Positions 37,612-45,654 of a stretch of DNA of 64,000 nucleotides are shown here, piece by piece; within the stretch, counting starts at the first letter, position 1, and every line of letters begins with the position of its first letter. This stretch comes from Mesorhizobium sp. Root554 (GTDB taxonomy: Bacteria > Pseudomonadota > Alphaproteobacteria > Rhizobiales > Rhizobiaceae). The stretch lies in the NCBI RefSeq assembly GCF_001427025.1, contig NZ_LMGA01000001.1, forward strand, positions 1,329,775 to 1,393,774, read 5' to 3'. Below the pieces are notes generated by a model, which ran no database searches, was not told where the DNA came from, and saw only the letters and a program-made list of their open reading frames with translations. The position numbers were made by a program, and so were the translations under genes.

Positions 37612-39075
37612 TCACTCCGCCTTTTCAGCGGCTTTCTTCTTCGGCGCCGCCTTTTTCTTCGGCTCGCCCGCCTCGGCGTCATCGGCCTTCTTGGCTGCCG
37701 CCTTCTTGGCGGGCTTCTTTGCCTTAGTGTCCGTCTCTTCGTCGTCCTCGGCCATCAGCTCTTCCTTGGTCACCTTGTTGTCGGTGACGGAAACCTGGCC
37801 GAGCAGATGGTCGACGACCTTCTCCTCGAACATCGGCGCGCGCAGCGTATTGAGCGCCTCCGGGTTGGACCGATAGAACTCAAACACTTCCTGCTGCTGG
37901 TTGCCCGGGAAGCGCCGCACCTGCTCGAACAGGCCTCGCTGCAGTTCCTCGTCGGAAACCGTGACGCCGGCCTTCTCGCCGATCTCGGCAAGCACGAGTC
38001 CCAGACGCACGCGACGCTCGGCAAGACGCAGATATTCGGCGCGCGCTTCTTCTTCCGTTGTGTCCTCGTCGGCGAAGGTCTTGCCGGCGGCCTCGAGGTC
38101 GCGGTTGACCTGCGCCCAGATGTTGTTGAACTCGGCGTCGACCAGCTTGGAAGGCGCTTCGAAGGCGTAGGACGCGTCGAGCTGGTCGAGCAGCTGGCGC
38201 TTGACCTTCTGGCGGGTCATGGAGCCGAACTGGTTCTCGATCTGGCCACGCACGACTTCGCGCAGACGCTCGAGCGATTCGAGGCCGAGGGTCTTGGCGG
38301 TCTCGTCGTTGATCTCCAGCTTGCCGGGCTTCGCCACTTCCTTGACGGTGACGTCGAAGATGGCTTCCTTGCCGGCCAGATGCGCCGCCTGGTAGTTCTC
38401 CGGGAACGTCACGGTCACGAGCCGCTCGTCGCCGGCCTTGGCGCCGATGAGCTGGTCCTCGAAGCCGGGAATGAATTCCTTCGAGCCGAGCACCAGCGGC
38501 TGATCGTTGCCGGCACCGCCGGAGAATGCTTCGCCGTCGATCTTGCCGACATAATCGATGGTGACGCGGTCGCCCTCGGCAGCCTTGCCGTCCTTCGGCT
38601 CATAGGATCGCGACGATTCAGCGACACGCTGGACCTGTTCGTCGATCTCGGAGTCCGGCACGTCATAGACGGGGCGGGTCACCTTGATGTCCGAGAAATC
38701 CTTGATCTCGATCGGCGGGATGACCTCGTAGTTCAGATGGAATTCGAAATCGGCGCCGCCGGCGAGGATCTTCTCGGCTTCCTTCTCGTCCTCGGTCATG
38801 ACGACTTCGGGCTGCATGGCGGCCTTCTCGCCCCGGTCCGTGATGATCGAGCGGGCGTCGTTCAAAATCTCGTTGACCACTTCGGCCATGAACGACTTGC
38901 CGTAGACCTTGCGCAGGTGCTGAACCGGCACCTTGCCGGGGCGGAAGCCGTTGATGCGAACCTTGTCCTTCGCATCCGAAAGCCGCGCCAGAAGCTTGGC
39001 TTCCATATCGCCGGCCGGCACTGTGACCTTGATCTCGCGCTTGAGACCGGAGTTGAGCGTTTCCGTGACCTGCAT
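37612..39075 (-). CDS. tig: Trigger factor (ribosome-associated chaperone)
   Basis: This 487-residue peptidyl-prolyl isomerase and chaperone acts at the ribosome exit tunnel. The N-terminal ribosome-binding domain has the signature [17 protein letters not shown] (about residues 42-58). The central PPIase domain includes [20 protein letters not shown] (about 165-185), and a C-terminal helical chaperone arm follows. It ends in a Lys/Ala-rich tail (about 450-487) not present in E. coli but frequent in rhizobia. Two consecutive ATGs exist; the second (39075) has AAGG at better spacing. Confidence 0.97.
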   Translation of the reverse strand: MQVTETLNSGLKREIKVTVPAGDMEAKLLARLSDAKDKVRINGFRPGKVPVQHLRKVYGKSFMAEVVNEILNDARSIITDRGEKAAMQPEVVMTEDEKEAEKILAGGADFEFHLNYEVIPPIEIKDFSDIKVTRPVYDVPDSEIDEQVQRVAESSRSYEPKDGKAAEGDRVTIDYVGKIDGEAFSGGAGNDQPLVLGSKEFIPGFEDQLIGAKAGDERLVTVTFPENYQAAHLAGKEAIFDVTVKEVAKPGKLEINDETAKTLGLESLERLREVVRGQIENQFGSMTRQKVKRQLLDQLDASYAFEAPSKLVDAEFNNIWAQVNRDLEAAGKTFADEDTTEEEARAEYLRLAERRVRLGLVLAEIGEKAGVTVSDEELQRGLFEQVRRFPGNQQQEVFEFYRSNPEALNTLRAPMFEEKVVDHLLGQVSVTDNKVTKEELMAEDDEETDTKAKKPAKKAAAKKADDAEAGEPKKKAAPKKKAAEKAE

Positions 39076-39374
39076 CATCTAACCTTTGTTTCCAACAATG
39101 AGGCAGTTCAACGGCTGCTGCCGTAACCGCCTGCCGGATATCCTGCCGGGAATGGCTTTCGGTGCGGGAACCAGCGCCTGGACCCCTTTCAGGCGGTCCA
39201 AATCATCCGGAAAACGCTCCAAAATGTGAATAAGTCTTTGTTTTTCCTACTTCTTTTCACATCTTGCAGAAGCGGATAGTCGCGTCCCGTCACATTCGAC
39301 CCGCCTTTTGTCACACGCGAGCCCAATTTTCAACCATCTTCGCGCTGCTGCACAGCCCGGTATCCGCGCCGACA

Positions 39375-39401
39375 TTGACAGAATGATGGCCGCATGGGAT
39401 T
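39375..39401 (+). promoter_or_regulatory. Probable promoter of tRNA-Leu
   Basis: A perfect TTGACA at 39375-39380 is followed about 16-17 bases later by a weak -10 (GGATTG region, 39396-39401), 13 bases before the tRNA. The rest of the 338-base gap 39076-39413 holds the tig 5' region, with an AT-rich stretch at about 39215-39260, and no gene that I can see. Confidence 0.5.
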
Positions 39402-39413
39402 GCCGGTGCGGAA

Positions 39414-39498
39414 GCGGATGTGGCGGAACTGGTAGACGCCCTGGATTTAGGTTCCAGTGCCGAAAGGCGTGGAGGTTCGAGTCCTCTCATCCGCACCA
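39414..39498 (+). tRNA. tRNA-Leu (anticodon TAG)
   Basis: An 85-base class II tRNA with long variable arm and encoded CCA. The acceptor GCGGATG pairs with CATCCGC. The anticodon stem CTGGA/TCCAG encloses TTTAGGT (anticodon TAG), the variable arm is TGCCGAAAGGCGT, and the T-arm is GAGGTTCGAGTCCTC. Confidence 0.97.
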
Positions 39499-39649
39499 TT
39501 CCCCATCTCGCGCGAGTTCGCTTCGCTCACCGCTCCGATGGGCGGCCTGATCGGTCGACTGGCGGCCGCCATTGAAAACCCCTTTGCGTTCGTCGGCTAT
39601 TGCACGGCTCCGCCGGCTGAAATGAACCAGAATTTCGGGTCGGAACCTC

Positions 39650-40228
39650 CTAATACATCGGCTCCTCGAAAAGCGTCCTCTCACCATCTACCAGCGCCTT
39701 GATCTGCGCTGTGCCGTTGGCCGCGATCGCGGCGCGGATGCCGAATGGCCGCACGCGCATGTCTTTTTCGATCGCCAGCCCTTCGCCCTCCGGCAGATAG
39801 AAGCGTTCGATTCCATAGTCGGGCGAGAGGGTCGTGCCAGGCGTCAGTTGCCAGCCGGCTGCGAGATGGCCGGCAATATCGGCTTCCTCGGCGCCGGGCG
39901 GTGACGACGGCGTGCCCAGCCAGGCAGCGGCAGGACGCCAGTAGCCGTCGTCGGCCTTTTTGAGCCGCACCATCAGTTGACCGTCATCGGTCGTGAGCTT
40001 GTCCGCCGGGACGTCGGCGATCAGTTCGACCGGGATGCGCGAGATTTCATAGCTGAGGAAAACATAGTCGCCGCGCAGAAGGTCATGCGGATCGACCGGC
40101 TCCACCTTCAGCAGCACCTCCTGCCCGTTGCGCAGGATCGCCGCGCGCCCGGCGATGATCCAGCTCAGGAAGCCGATCTGCACAAGCGCCAGCAGCAGCG
40201 CCGAAACGATGAGCCCCTTCCCTTTCAT
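39650..40228 (-). CDS. GDYXXLXY domain membrane-anchored protein
   Basis: This 192-residue protein has one N-terminal transmembrane helix (LIVSALLLALVQIGFLSWII, about residues 5-24) and the family motif LLRGDYVFLSYEISRIP (about 50-66). The function is unknown. Its ATG overlaps the stop of the upstream DUF2157 gene by four bases, a very common association for GDYXXLXY proteins. The two probably form one membrane unit. Confidence 0.9.
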   Translation of the reverse strand: MKGKGLIVSALLLALVQIGFLSWIIAGRAAILRNGQEVLLKVEPVDPHDLLRGDYVFLSYEISRIPVELIADVPADKLTTDDGQLMVRLKKADDGYWRPAAAWLGTPSSPPGAEEADIAGHLAAGWQLTPGTTLSPDYGIERFYLPEGEGLAIEKDMRVRPFGIRAAIAANGTAQIKALVDGERTLFEEPMY

Positions 40229-41337
40229 GACACCGCTCCCTCGTTGGCAGGGCGAAGCCGCTTTTCGACGCGGATGATGACGATGGCGAGAATGCCCAGG
40301 ATGACCGCGGCCGCAAGGAAAAAGCCCGCCGTCCCAAGCATGGTCTGCATCGTCTCCGCATAGATGAAGCAGAGTTCGAAGGCGAAGCCGAGATAGGCGA
40401 CCCAGCGCAGCCCCCGGCTCTCGCGCCCGCCCAGCACGATGGCGGCGGCTATCCCCGCCAGCGCGATAGCAGCCACGGGCACGAAGAGGCCGCTGTCTGA
40501 CAGTTCGAACTGGATCAGCGCCATGCCGGTCAGGAAGCCGATCAGCCCGTGCAGCGGCAGGCGGCCGCCCAGTTGAACGATCCTGTCGACCGGTTCCCGC
40601 GCCAGCACTCCAGCGAGGAACAACACGGCGGATATCGCCGCCAGCGCGAAAGACACGCCGGGCAGGCCATTGTCGACGGCGACAAGCACCGCATAGGCGA
40701 TGAGCGAGAGGATGATGAGATGCCGGGCCGGCTGGCTACGTGTCCAATAGGACAGCCCGAACAACACCGCCACGACGGCCACGAACATATGCGGGAAATC
40801 GAAACTGCGAAACAGATTGAACCCGTTGGAGAGCTTGATGAATACCCAGGCGTCGGCGATGCCGACGGCGGCGACCGTCAGGGGATTGGAACGCAGCACG
40901 GCGGCGGCAAGAGCCGTGCCGGCGCACCAGGTCAGCATGGCTGACGATTCGTCGCCCGACAGATGATACATCTGGCCGACCAGGGCGATCGACCCGCCAA
41001 ACGCCGCGACCGCCACGATCCAGAGCGCCTCGCCGATCATCGGGTGACCGCGGGTCTTCAAGAGCGCGCCGCCGACATATCCGGCGAGGATGACCGCGAA
41101 CAGCGACACCACGCGCGCCAATCGTGGAATGAGCTCCCAGTTGGCAGCCACGAGGATCAGCAACGCGGCGGCGAACAGCAGCGCCGCCATCATCGCCAGG
41201 ATCGAGCCGAAGCTCAGCGACCGGCGCTCACGGCTGTCGATATCGCGGATCATCGCCTGCGCCGTCGCGGCGTCGATCATGCCGGTTTCGGTCCAGCGCG
41301 CGATATCCTGCCGCACTTTCGACGAATAGCTCGCCAT
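40225..41337 (-). CDS. DUF2157 multi-pass membrane protein
   Basis: This 370-residue protein has a soluble N-terminal part (MASYSSKVRQDIARWTETG, the DUF2157 start, about residues 1-50) followed by about ten to twelve hydrophobic segments with LLFAAALLILVAANWELIP typical of the family. The function is unknown. GGGAGGGG sits just upstream of the ATG at 41337, preferred over one seven codons earlier. It is translationally coupled to the GDYXXLXY gene through a 4-base overlap. Confidence 0.9.
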   Translation of the reverse strand: MASYSSKVRQDIARWTETGMIDAATAQAMIRDIDSRERRSLSFGSILAMMAALLFAAALLILVAANWELIPRLARVVSLFAVILAGYVGGALLKTRGHPMIGEALWIVAVAAFGGSIALVGQMYHLSGDESSAMLTWCAGTALAAAVLRSNPLTVAAVGIADAWVFIKLSNGFNLFRSFDFPHMFVAVVAVLFGLSYWTRSQPARHLIILSLIAYAVLVAVDNGLPGVSFALAAISAVLFLAGVLAREPVDRIVQLGGRLPLHGLIGFLTGMALIQFELSDSGLFVPVAAIALAGIAAAIVLGGRESRGLRWVAYLGFAFELCFIYAETMQTMLGTAGFFLAAAVILGILAIVIIRVEKRLRPANEGAVS

Positions 41338-41436
41338 GCACCCCTCCCTTTGCCACAAACATCATACAGCCCAGGGTCAAAACCCAGAAGCGGTGACGCC
41401 CCGATTTGAAATGTATGGAATACGCATCCCCCAACA

Positions 41437-41967
41437 TCAGGCGGGAGCATATGTCAGTCTTACCGTGTCCTCGCCAACAGGATCGATGGAAACAAGCCGA
41501 AGCGGCGGGCGCGGGCCGGCAAAGAACGGCGTGCCGCGACCGAGCACGACGGGGTGGAAATAGAGTCGGTACTCATCAATAAGACCAAGTTCGGTCAGAC
41601 TCCTTGCTAGCTCCGGTCCCGAAACTGCAATCTCGCCAGTGAGCCGGTCCTTCAGGTCACGCATCACCGCCTCGACGTCATCCGATACAAGTGTTGCATT
41701 GGGACCGACGGACTTCAGCGTGCGCGACACAACCCATTTCGGTTGGCTTCGCCACGCCGTTGCGAACTCGTGTTGTTCGGCACTCCACTCAGGACGATCT
41801 TCATCCCAATAACGCATGAGTTCGTATATGCGGCGACCATAGACACTGCCGGTCAGGTCGCGCACATGCTCTATCCAATGACGAAAGAGCGCCGGACCGG
41901 TCTGCATTTGCAAGTGGTCGACATAGCCGTCCAGGGACTGGTTCATTCCAAAGACGAACTTAGCCAT
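41437..41967 (-). CDS. Dihydrofolate reductase / RibD C-terminal-like family protein
   Basis: This 176-residue protein has the RibD-C fold: MAKFVFGMNQSLDGYVDH at the start, VYGRRIYELMRYW, KWVVSRTLKSVGPNATLV, GEIAVSGPELARSLTELGLIDEYRLYFHPVVLGRGTPFF in segments, and a C-terminal beta strand. These proteins (YyaP/YwjB type) probably bind NADPH; few have a known substrate and none replaces FolA with confidence. AAGGGTGAG precedes the ATG. It is a single gene with no operon partner. Confidence 0.88.
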   Translation of the reverse strand: MAKFVFGMNQSLDGYVDHLQMQTGPALFRHWIEHVRDLTGSVYGRRIYELMRYWDEDRPEWSAEQHEFATAWRSQPKWVVSRTLKSVGPNATLVSDDVEAVMRDLKDRLTGEIAVSGPELARSLTELGLIDEYRLYFHPVVLGRGTPFFAGPRPPLRLVSIDPVGEDTVRLTYAPA

Positions 41968-42026
41968 GCTCTCACCCTTCAGGAAAGCCGCCAGATCGGC
42001 GGCATGAGCAATAAAGCTGCTGAGAC

Positions 42027-42062
42027 GCGGCTCGGCTAGCGATTCTTTGAGCCGCCCTTTTT
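42027..42062 (+). terminator. Terminator-like hairpin without an upstream plus-strand gene
   Basis: GCGGCTC (42027-42033) and GAGCCGC (42049-42055) are followed by CCTTTTT. It points to the plus strand, but only the start of the minus-strand DHFR-like gene lies behind it. It may end a short antisense or leader transcript, or be fortuitous. Apart from this, the 41968-42192 stretch shows nothing recognisable. Confidence 0.3.
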
Positions 42063-42192
42063 CGTTATTTTTGGCTCACTGGCCAGGTGAATGGCATAGA
42101 TATCCCAACCAGCGCAGGTGCCCAGGTCTCGCAAGCGCTTGATGCTACGACAAATTTCACCCCTGCCGGATCAGAGCAACGCCGTTAATGCT

Positions 42193-42213
42193 GCATTGCA
42201 CAAAACGCAATGC
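42193..42213. promoter_or_regulatory. Palindrome upstream of the DUF1127 genes, LysR-type operator candidate
   Basis: GCATTGC-ACAAAAC-GCAATGC: perfect 7-base arms with a 7-base spacer, ending 102 bases before the first DUF1127 start. TTGC...GCAA symmetry suits a LysR-type regulator. From memory, the alphaproteobacterial regulator VtlR/LsrB controls DUF1127 micro-genes in Brucella, which makes it a natural candidate; the link here is inference. Confidence 0.5.
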
Positions 42214-42315
42214 TGCCATGCACCAATAGCGCTTTTAAATCGATATGAGCGCACTTACCTTCTGATCATTCGGAAAGACAAGACAATCCGAAAGAAAGAC
42301 GAAACGAGCACTGAG

Positions 42316-42456
42316 ATGAACCTGATCCGCAACTACCGCAACTGGCGGCGCTATATGGAGACCGTCTCCGAGCTGCGCCAACTGAGCAATCGCGAGTTGA
42401 GTGACCTCGGCATCAGCCGCGGCGACATTCCTTACGTAGCCCGCAAGAGTTCCTGA
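42316..42456 (+). CDS. DUF1127 micro-protein, copy 1
   Basis: This 46-residue arginine-rich protein starts MNLIRNYRNWRRYMETVSEL and has the DUF1127 core LSNRELSDLGISRGDIPYVAR. DUF1127 proteins (YjiS-like) are small basic regulators; in Agrobacterium and Rhodobacter relatives they affect RNA turnover and phosphate or carbon metabolism. The open frame continues upstream to 42118, but family length and the conserved MNLIRNYRNW start support 42316. A second copy follows 41 bases later, then two anti-Shine-Dalgarno RNA units. Confidence 0.9.
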   Translation: MNLIRNYRNWRRYMETVSELRQLSNRELSDLGISRGDIPYVARKSS

Positions 42457-42497
42457 ATCCGGTCCATGGACCGGAGTTTTTGAGAAGAGATACTGAA

Positions 42498-42638
42498 ATG
42501 AACCTGATCCGCAACTACCGCAATTGGCGCGTCTACCGCGACACGGTGAACGAACTGGGTCGCCTGTCCAACCGCCAGCTTCATGATCTTGGCCTCGTCC
42601 GTGACGAGATCAAGCAGGTCGCCCGCAAGGGTCTTTAA
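42498..42638 (+). CDS. DUF1127 micro-protein, copy 2
   Basis: This 46-residue protein starts MNLIRNYRNWRVYRDTVNEL and ends LHDLGLVRDEIKQVARKGL. It shares the first 11 residues exactly with copy 1 and diverges afterwards, so it is a tandem duplicate that has been kept under selection. The first 27 bases of the two coding regions are almost identical. It ends only two bases before the first RNA unit begins, so the RNAs are probably cut from, or transcribed with, this mRNA. Confidence 0.88.
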   Translation: MNLIRNYRNWRVYRDTVNELGRLSNRQLHDLGLVRDEIKQVARKGL

Positions 42639-42639
42639 C

Positions 42640-42757
42640 GGAATTTCGTCAGCGTCGACCTCCTCCCCGACCTGACGGATACGGTCGATCCTCACCTCCT
42701 CCCGGGGATTGACCACCGAAACGGCGCCCGCCGAACCTCCTCCCTCGGCGGGCGTTG
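42640..42757 (+). ncRNA. Anti-Shine-Dalgarno hairpin RNA, unit 1 (cuckoo/CcsR-like)
   Basis: Three successive hairpins each expose CCTCCTCCC in the loop. H1: CGTCAG(C)GTCG / CGAC-CTGACG (42647-42677), motif 42659-42667. H2: GGTCGATCC / GGATTGACC (42683-42714), motif 42695-42703. H3: CGCCCGCCGA / TCGGCGGGCG (42725-42754), motif 42736-42744, followed by TTGTT as a weak terminator. The motif is the complement of a Shine-Dalgarno sequence. DUF1127 genes followed by such RNAs match the CcsR / cuckoo RNA family of alphaproteobacteria. The expected role is Hfq-assisted binding to mRNA leaders under stress. Confidence 0.8.
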
Positions 42758-42793
42758 TTACCGGAAAGGGTTTCGCCCCCTTCAACGGCGAAA

Positions 42794-42916
42794 GGAATTT
42801 CGTCAAAGCCGACCTCCTCCCCGGCAATGACGAATACGGTCGATCCTCACCTCCTCCCGGGGATTGACCATCAAAACGATGCCCGCCGGATCCTCCCCCG
42901 GCGGGCATTGTTGTTT
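42794..42916 (+). ncRNA. Anti-Shine-Dalgarno hairpin RNA, unit 2 (cuckoo/CcsR-like)
   Basis: A tandem copy of unit 1, offset by about 154-155 bases. H1: CGTCA..GCCG / CGGC..TGACG (42801-42832), motif CCTCCTCCC 42813-42821. H2: stem 42838-42846 / 42861-42869, motif 42850-42858; this hairpin is identical to that of unit 1 over about 35 bases. H3: ATGCCCGCCGG / CCGGCGGGCAT (42879-42908), loop ATCCTCCC (degenerate motif), then TGTTGTTTTT, a good terminator. Arm changes in H1 and H3 keep pairing (compensatory), which supports real structure. A further short hairpin (42771-42793, TTTCGCC/GGCGAAA) separates the units. Confidence 0.8.
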
Positions 42917-42985
42917 TTGCTGCTCGCTGTCGCGAAGCGCTTGCGTCGAATTGCATTGTGAATGGCAAGCGATTATGTCCCGCCC

Positions 42986-44410
42986 ATGAGCCTTGAACCC
43001 ATCCATATCGTCGGCGGCGGTCTCGCCGGTTCTGAAGCAGCCTGGCAGGCGGCCGAGGCCGGCGTGCCCGTCATCCTGCACGAAATGCGCCCGGTGCGCG
43101 GCACCGACGCCCACAAGACCCAAGACCTCGCCGAGCTGGTCTGCTCGAACTCCTTCCGTTCCGACGACGCCGAGACCAACGCGGTCGGCCTGCTTCATGC
43201 CGAAATGCGGCTGGCTGGCTCGCTGGTGATGGCTTCCGGCGACGCGCACCAGGTGCCGGCCGGCAGCGCGCTGGCTGTCGACCGCGACGGCTTTTCGCAG
43301 GCGGTGACCGCCAGGCTCGAAGCCCACCCTCTGATCACCATCGTCCGCGAGGAAGTTCCCGGCCTGCCGCCCGCCGACTGGCAGCAGACGATCATCGCCA
43401 CCGGTCCGCTGACCGCCCCCGCGCTCGCGCAATCCATCGCCGACGCCACCGGCGCCGATGCGCTGGCCTTCTTCGACGCCATCGCACCCATCGTCCATTT
43501 CGACACGATCGACATGGACAAGGCCTGGTTCCAGTCACGCTACGACAAGGTTGGACCCGGCGGCACCGGCAAGGATTATATCAACTGCCCGCTCGACAAG
43601 GACCAGTACGAGGCTTTCGTCCAGGCGCTGCTCGACGGCGGCAAGACCGAGTTCAAGCAATGGGAAGGCACGCCCTATTTCGACGGCTGCCTGCCGATCG
43701 AGATCATGGCTGAGCGCGGCGTCGAAACGCTGCGCCACGGCCCGATGAAGCCGATGGGCCTAACAAACGCGCACAATCCGACGGTCAAGGCCTATGCGGT
43801 GGTGCAACTCCGGCAGGACAATGCGCTCGGCACGCTCTACAATATGGTCGGCTTCCAGACCAAGCTGAAGCATGCCGAGCAGGTGCGCATCTTCCGCACC
43901 ATTCCCGGTTTGGAGAACGCCGAATTTGCCCGGCTGGGCGGCCTGCACAGAAACACCTACATCAATTCGCCGACCCTGCTGGATGCTACGCTGCAACTGA
44001 AATCGCGGCCCGGCCTGCGCTTTGCCGGACAGATCACCGGCTGCGAAGGCTATGTCGAGAGCGCCGCGATCGGCCTGCTTGCCGGGCGCTTCGCCGCCGG
44101 CGAGCGCCTTGGCCATCCCGTTGCGCCACCGCCGGTGACGACGGCCTTCGGGGCGCTGCTCAATCACATCACCGGCGGGCACATCGTGTCCGATGACGAG
44201 CCTGGCAAGCGTTCCTTCCAGCCGATGAACATCAATTTCGGTCTGTTCCCGCCGCTCGAGGCCGGCACAAAACTCAAGCCGGAAGGTTTCGAGGGGCGTT
44301 TCCGCGGCAAGGACAAGTCGATAGCCCGGAAGAAGGCGATGACGGCGCGGGCGCTTCAGGATTGCCGCGCATGGCTCGGCCTCGAAAGTGCGGCTCAGGC
44401 GGCCGAATAG
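42986..44410 (+). CDS. trmFO: tRNA (uracil-54-C5)-methyltransferase, folate/FAD-dependent (TrmFO)
   Basis: This protein of about 474 residues makes ribothymidine at position 54 of tRNA using methylene-tetrahydrofolate and FADH2. Seen: the Rossmann FAD motif [57 protein letters not shown], and the C-terminal FAD-binding segment [20 protein letters not shown]. The length is typical. An ATG at 42962 would add eight residues; neither start has an obvious Shine-Dalgarno. It lies just after the RNA units and is convergent with the synthase-like gene. Confidence 0.96.
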   Translation: MSLEPIHIVGGGLAGSEAAWQAAEAGVPVILHEMRPVRGTDAHKTQDLAELVCSNSFRSDDAETNAVGLLHAEMRLAGSLVMASGDAHQVPAGSALAVDRDGFSQAVTARLEAHPLITIVREEVPGLPPADWQQTIIATGPLTAPALAQSIADATGADALAFFDAIAPIVHFDTIDMDKAWFQSRYDKVGPGGTGKDYINCPLDKDQYEAFVQALLDGGKTEFKQWEGTPYFDGCLPIEIMAERGVETLRHGPMKPMGLTNAHNPTVKAYAVVQLRQDNALGTLYNMVGFQTKLKHAEQVRIFRTIPGLENAEFARLGGLHRNTYINSPTLLDATLQLKSRPGLRFAGQITGCEGYVESAAIGLLAGRFAAGERLGHPVAPPPVTTAFGALLNHITGGHIVSDDEPGKRSFQPMNINFGLFPPLEAGTKLKPEGFEGRFRGKDKSIARKKAMTARALQDCRAWLGLESAAQAAE

Positions 44411-44416
44411 CCGCGT

Positions 44417-45262
44417 TCAGCTCCAGCCGCGCGTCGCGTAGCGGAACAGCAGCCAGTGCTTCCGGATCGCTGAAATCCGCACGCCGAAGCCGGCCAGTGC
44501 CTGGGCCGAACCAGCCATTTTCGCCAGATAGGCCTCCGTTAGCGCCAGAGGCAGGAATGCGGGACGCAGCGACGCCGGCAGCGCCCTCGCGCCGTCTTTG
44601 AACATGGCCAGATGCTCCCGCCCCAAGGCCACCATGGCCTCGACCGCGCGCCCGGCGGCAGGGTCGCCGTCTCCCGCAAGAAACGCGTCAGATGACGTTC
44701 CCGCCGCCGCCAGTATGTCGGCGGGGATGTAGCACTGGCCCCTTCTCCGATGCAGCGGCAGCAGCAGCAGCACCCCCGCTATGCCTTGCGCGCATCCGGC
44801 ATGGCCGGCGAGTTCGGCAAACCGGGACGCCGCTGCAGGATCGAGCACGAGAGCGCTCAACTGCAGGATCGCCGAAGCCGTTTCACCGCAATAGCCTTCG
44901 AGGTCCGTTCGCGATGGCATCGGATCGTCGTAGAGGTCGAAAATCCGCGCCTCGAGATAATTATCGAATGCGGCCTTCGGCAAATTGTGTTCCGAGATCG
45001 TCCGTAGCAGCGCCTGCGCCAGCGGGTGCCCCGCACCGGCCGCCGGATCGTCGGCCGCAATGACATCCCGCCACCATTGCAGGCGCACCTCGCCGGGCAG
45101 CCCGTCGCGGATGCGGTCGCGCACGCCGGCGATCTCGGCGTTGAAGGCGTAAAGGGAAAAAAGCGCTTCGCGTTTGTCCGCTGGCGCATAGAGCGCCGAC
45201 AGATAGCGGTCATGGTCGGCGGTTCGTACCGCCTCCATGACGATCTTGGCTGGCGTGTCCAT
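44417..45262 (-). CDS. Squalene/phytoene synthase-like protein (NDUFAF6-like)
   Basis: This 281-residue all-alpha protein is of the trans-isoprenyl synthase fold. The usual first aspartate-rich motif (DDxxD type) is replaced by LYAFNAEIAGVRDRI, and the second motif region reads YCGETASAILQL, so it is probably not a working squalene or phytoene synthase. The closest match by description is NDUFAF6, a mitochondrial complex I assembly factor. It is coupled (stop/start overlap at 45262) with a homologue of NDUFAF3, which supports a respiratory assembly role. No carotenoid or hopanoid genes are nearby. Confidence 0.82.
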   Translation of the reverse strand: MDTPAKIVMEAVRTADHDRYLSALYAPADKREALFSLYAFNAEIAGVRDRIRDGLPGEVRLQWWRDVIAADDPAAGAGHPLAQALLRTISEHNLPKAAFDNYLEARIFDLYDDPMPSRTDLEGYCGETASAILQLSALVLDPAAASRFAELAGHAGCAQGIAGVLLLLPLHRRRGQCYIPADILAAAGTSSDAFLAGDGDPAAGRAVEAMVALGREHLAMFKDGARALPASLRPAFLPLALTEAYLAKMAGSAQALAGFGVRISAIRKHWLLFRYATRGWS

Positions 45263-45654
45263 CAGTCAACAGCGATGAAGGCGGCGGCGACGGCGCGGTT
45301 TTCAGCGAGCAGAACATTGTAGGTGCGCACAGCGGCGCCCGTCGACATCGGGTCGGCGCCAATCCCTGCTTCCTTCAGCGCTGCCCGCAGCGCCGCCGGC
45401 AATGGACGCAACTCCCGGCCCATGCCGACAAGCAGGATCTCGATCGCGTTGGCCTCCGCCAAGACCTTGTCTAAATCGGCGACGGTCAGGGCGGCAGGGT
45501 CGACCGTCTTCCAGCCATGAATGCCCGACGGCAGGCACAGCAGGGAGCCGCGATGCGACATGTCGGCGAAGCGGAAGCCGCCATTGCCGTAGGCCTCGAT
45601 CTGCGCGCGGCCCGGAAAATGGGCCTCGCGCATGATGATGCCGGCTTTGGTCAC
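45262..45654 (-). CDS. Mth938-like (DUF498) protein, NDUFAF3 homologue
   Basis: This 130-residue alpha/beta protein has IEAYGNGGFRFADMSHRGSLL, the central IEILLVGMGRELRPLP, and GIGADPMSTGAAVRTYNVLLAE, all typical of the Mth938-like family. Its human homologue NDUFAF3 assists complex I assembly. It overlaps the end of secDF by four bases (ATGA) and is followed by the synthase-like gene, so all three are coupled. The placement next to membrane-protein export genes fits an assembly role. Confidence 0.88.
   Translation of the reverse strand: MTKAGIIMREAHFPGRAQIEAYGNGGFRFADMSHRGSLLCLPSGIHGWKTVDPAALTVADLDKVLAEANAIEILLVGMGRELRPLPAALRAALKEAGIGADPMSTGAAVRTYNVLLAENRAVAAAFIAVD

Noticed and set aside
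42640..42916. The duplicated hairpin region as a CRISPR array or insertion-sequence ends
   Set aside because: There are only two units, internal hairpins differ with compensatory changes, and there are no spacers, cas genes or transposase.
44417..45262. Squalene/phytoene synthase for hopanoids or carotenoids
   Set aside because: The aspartate-rich catalytic motifs are missing and no isoprenoid genes are adjacent; coupling to the NDUFAF3 homologue favours an assembly factor.
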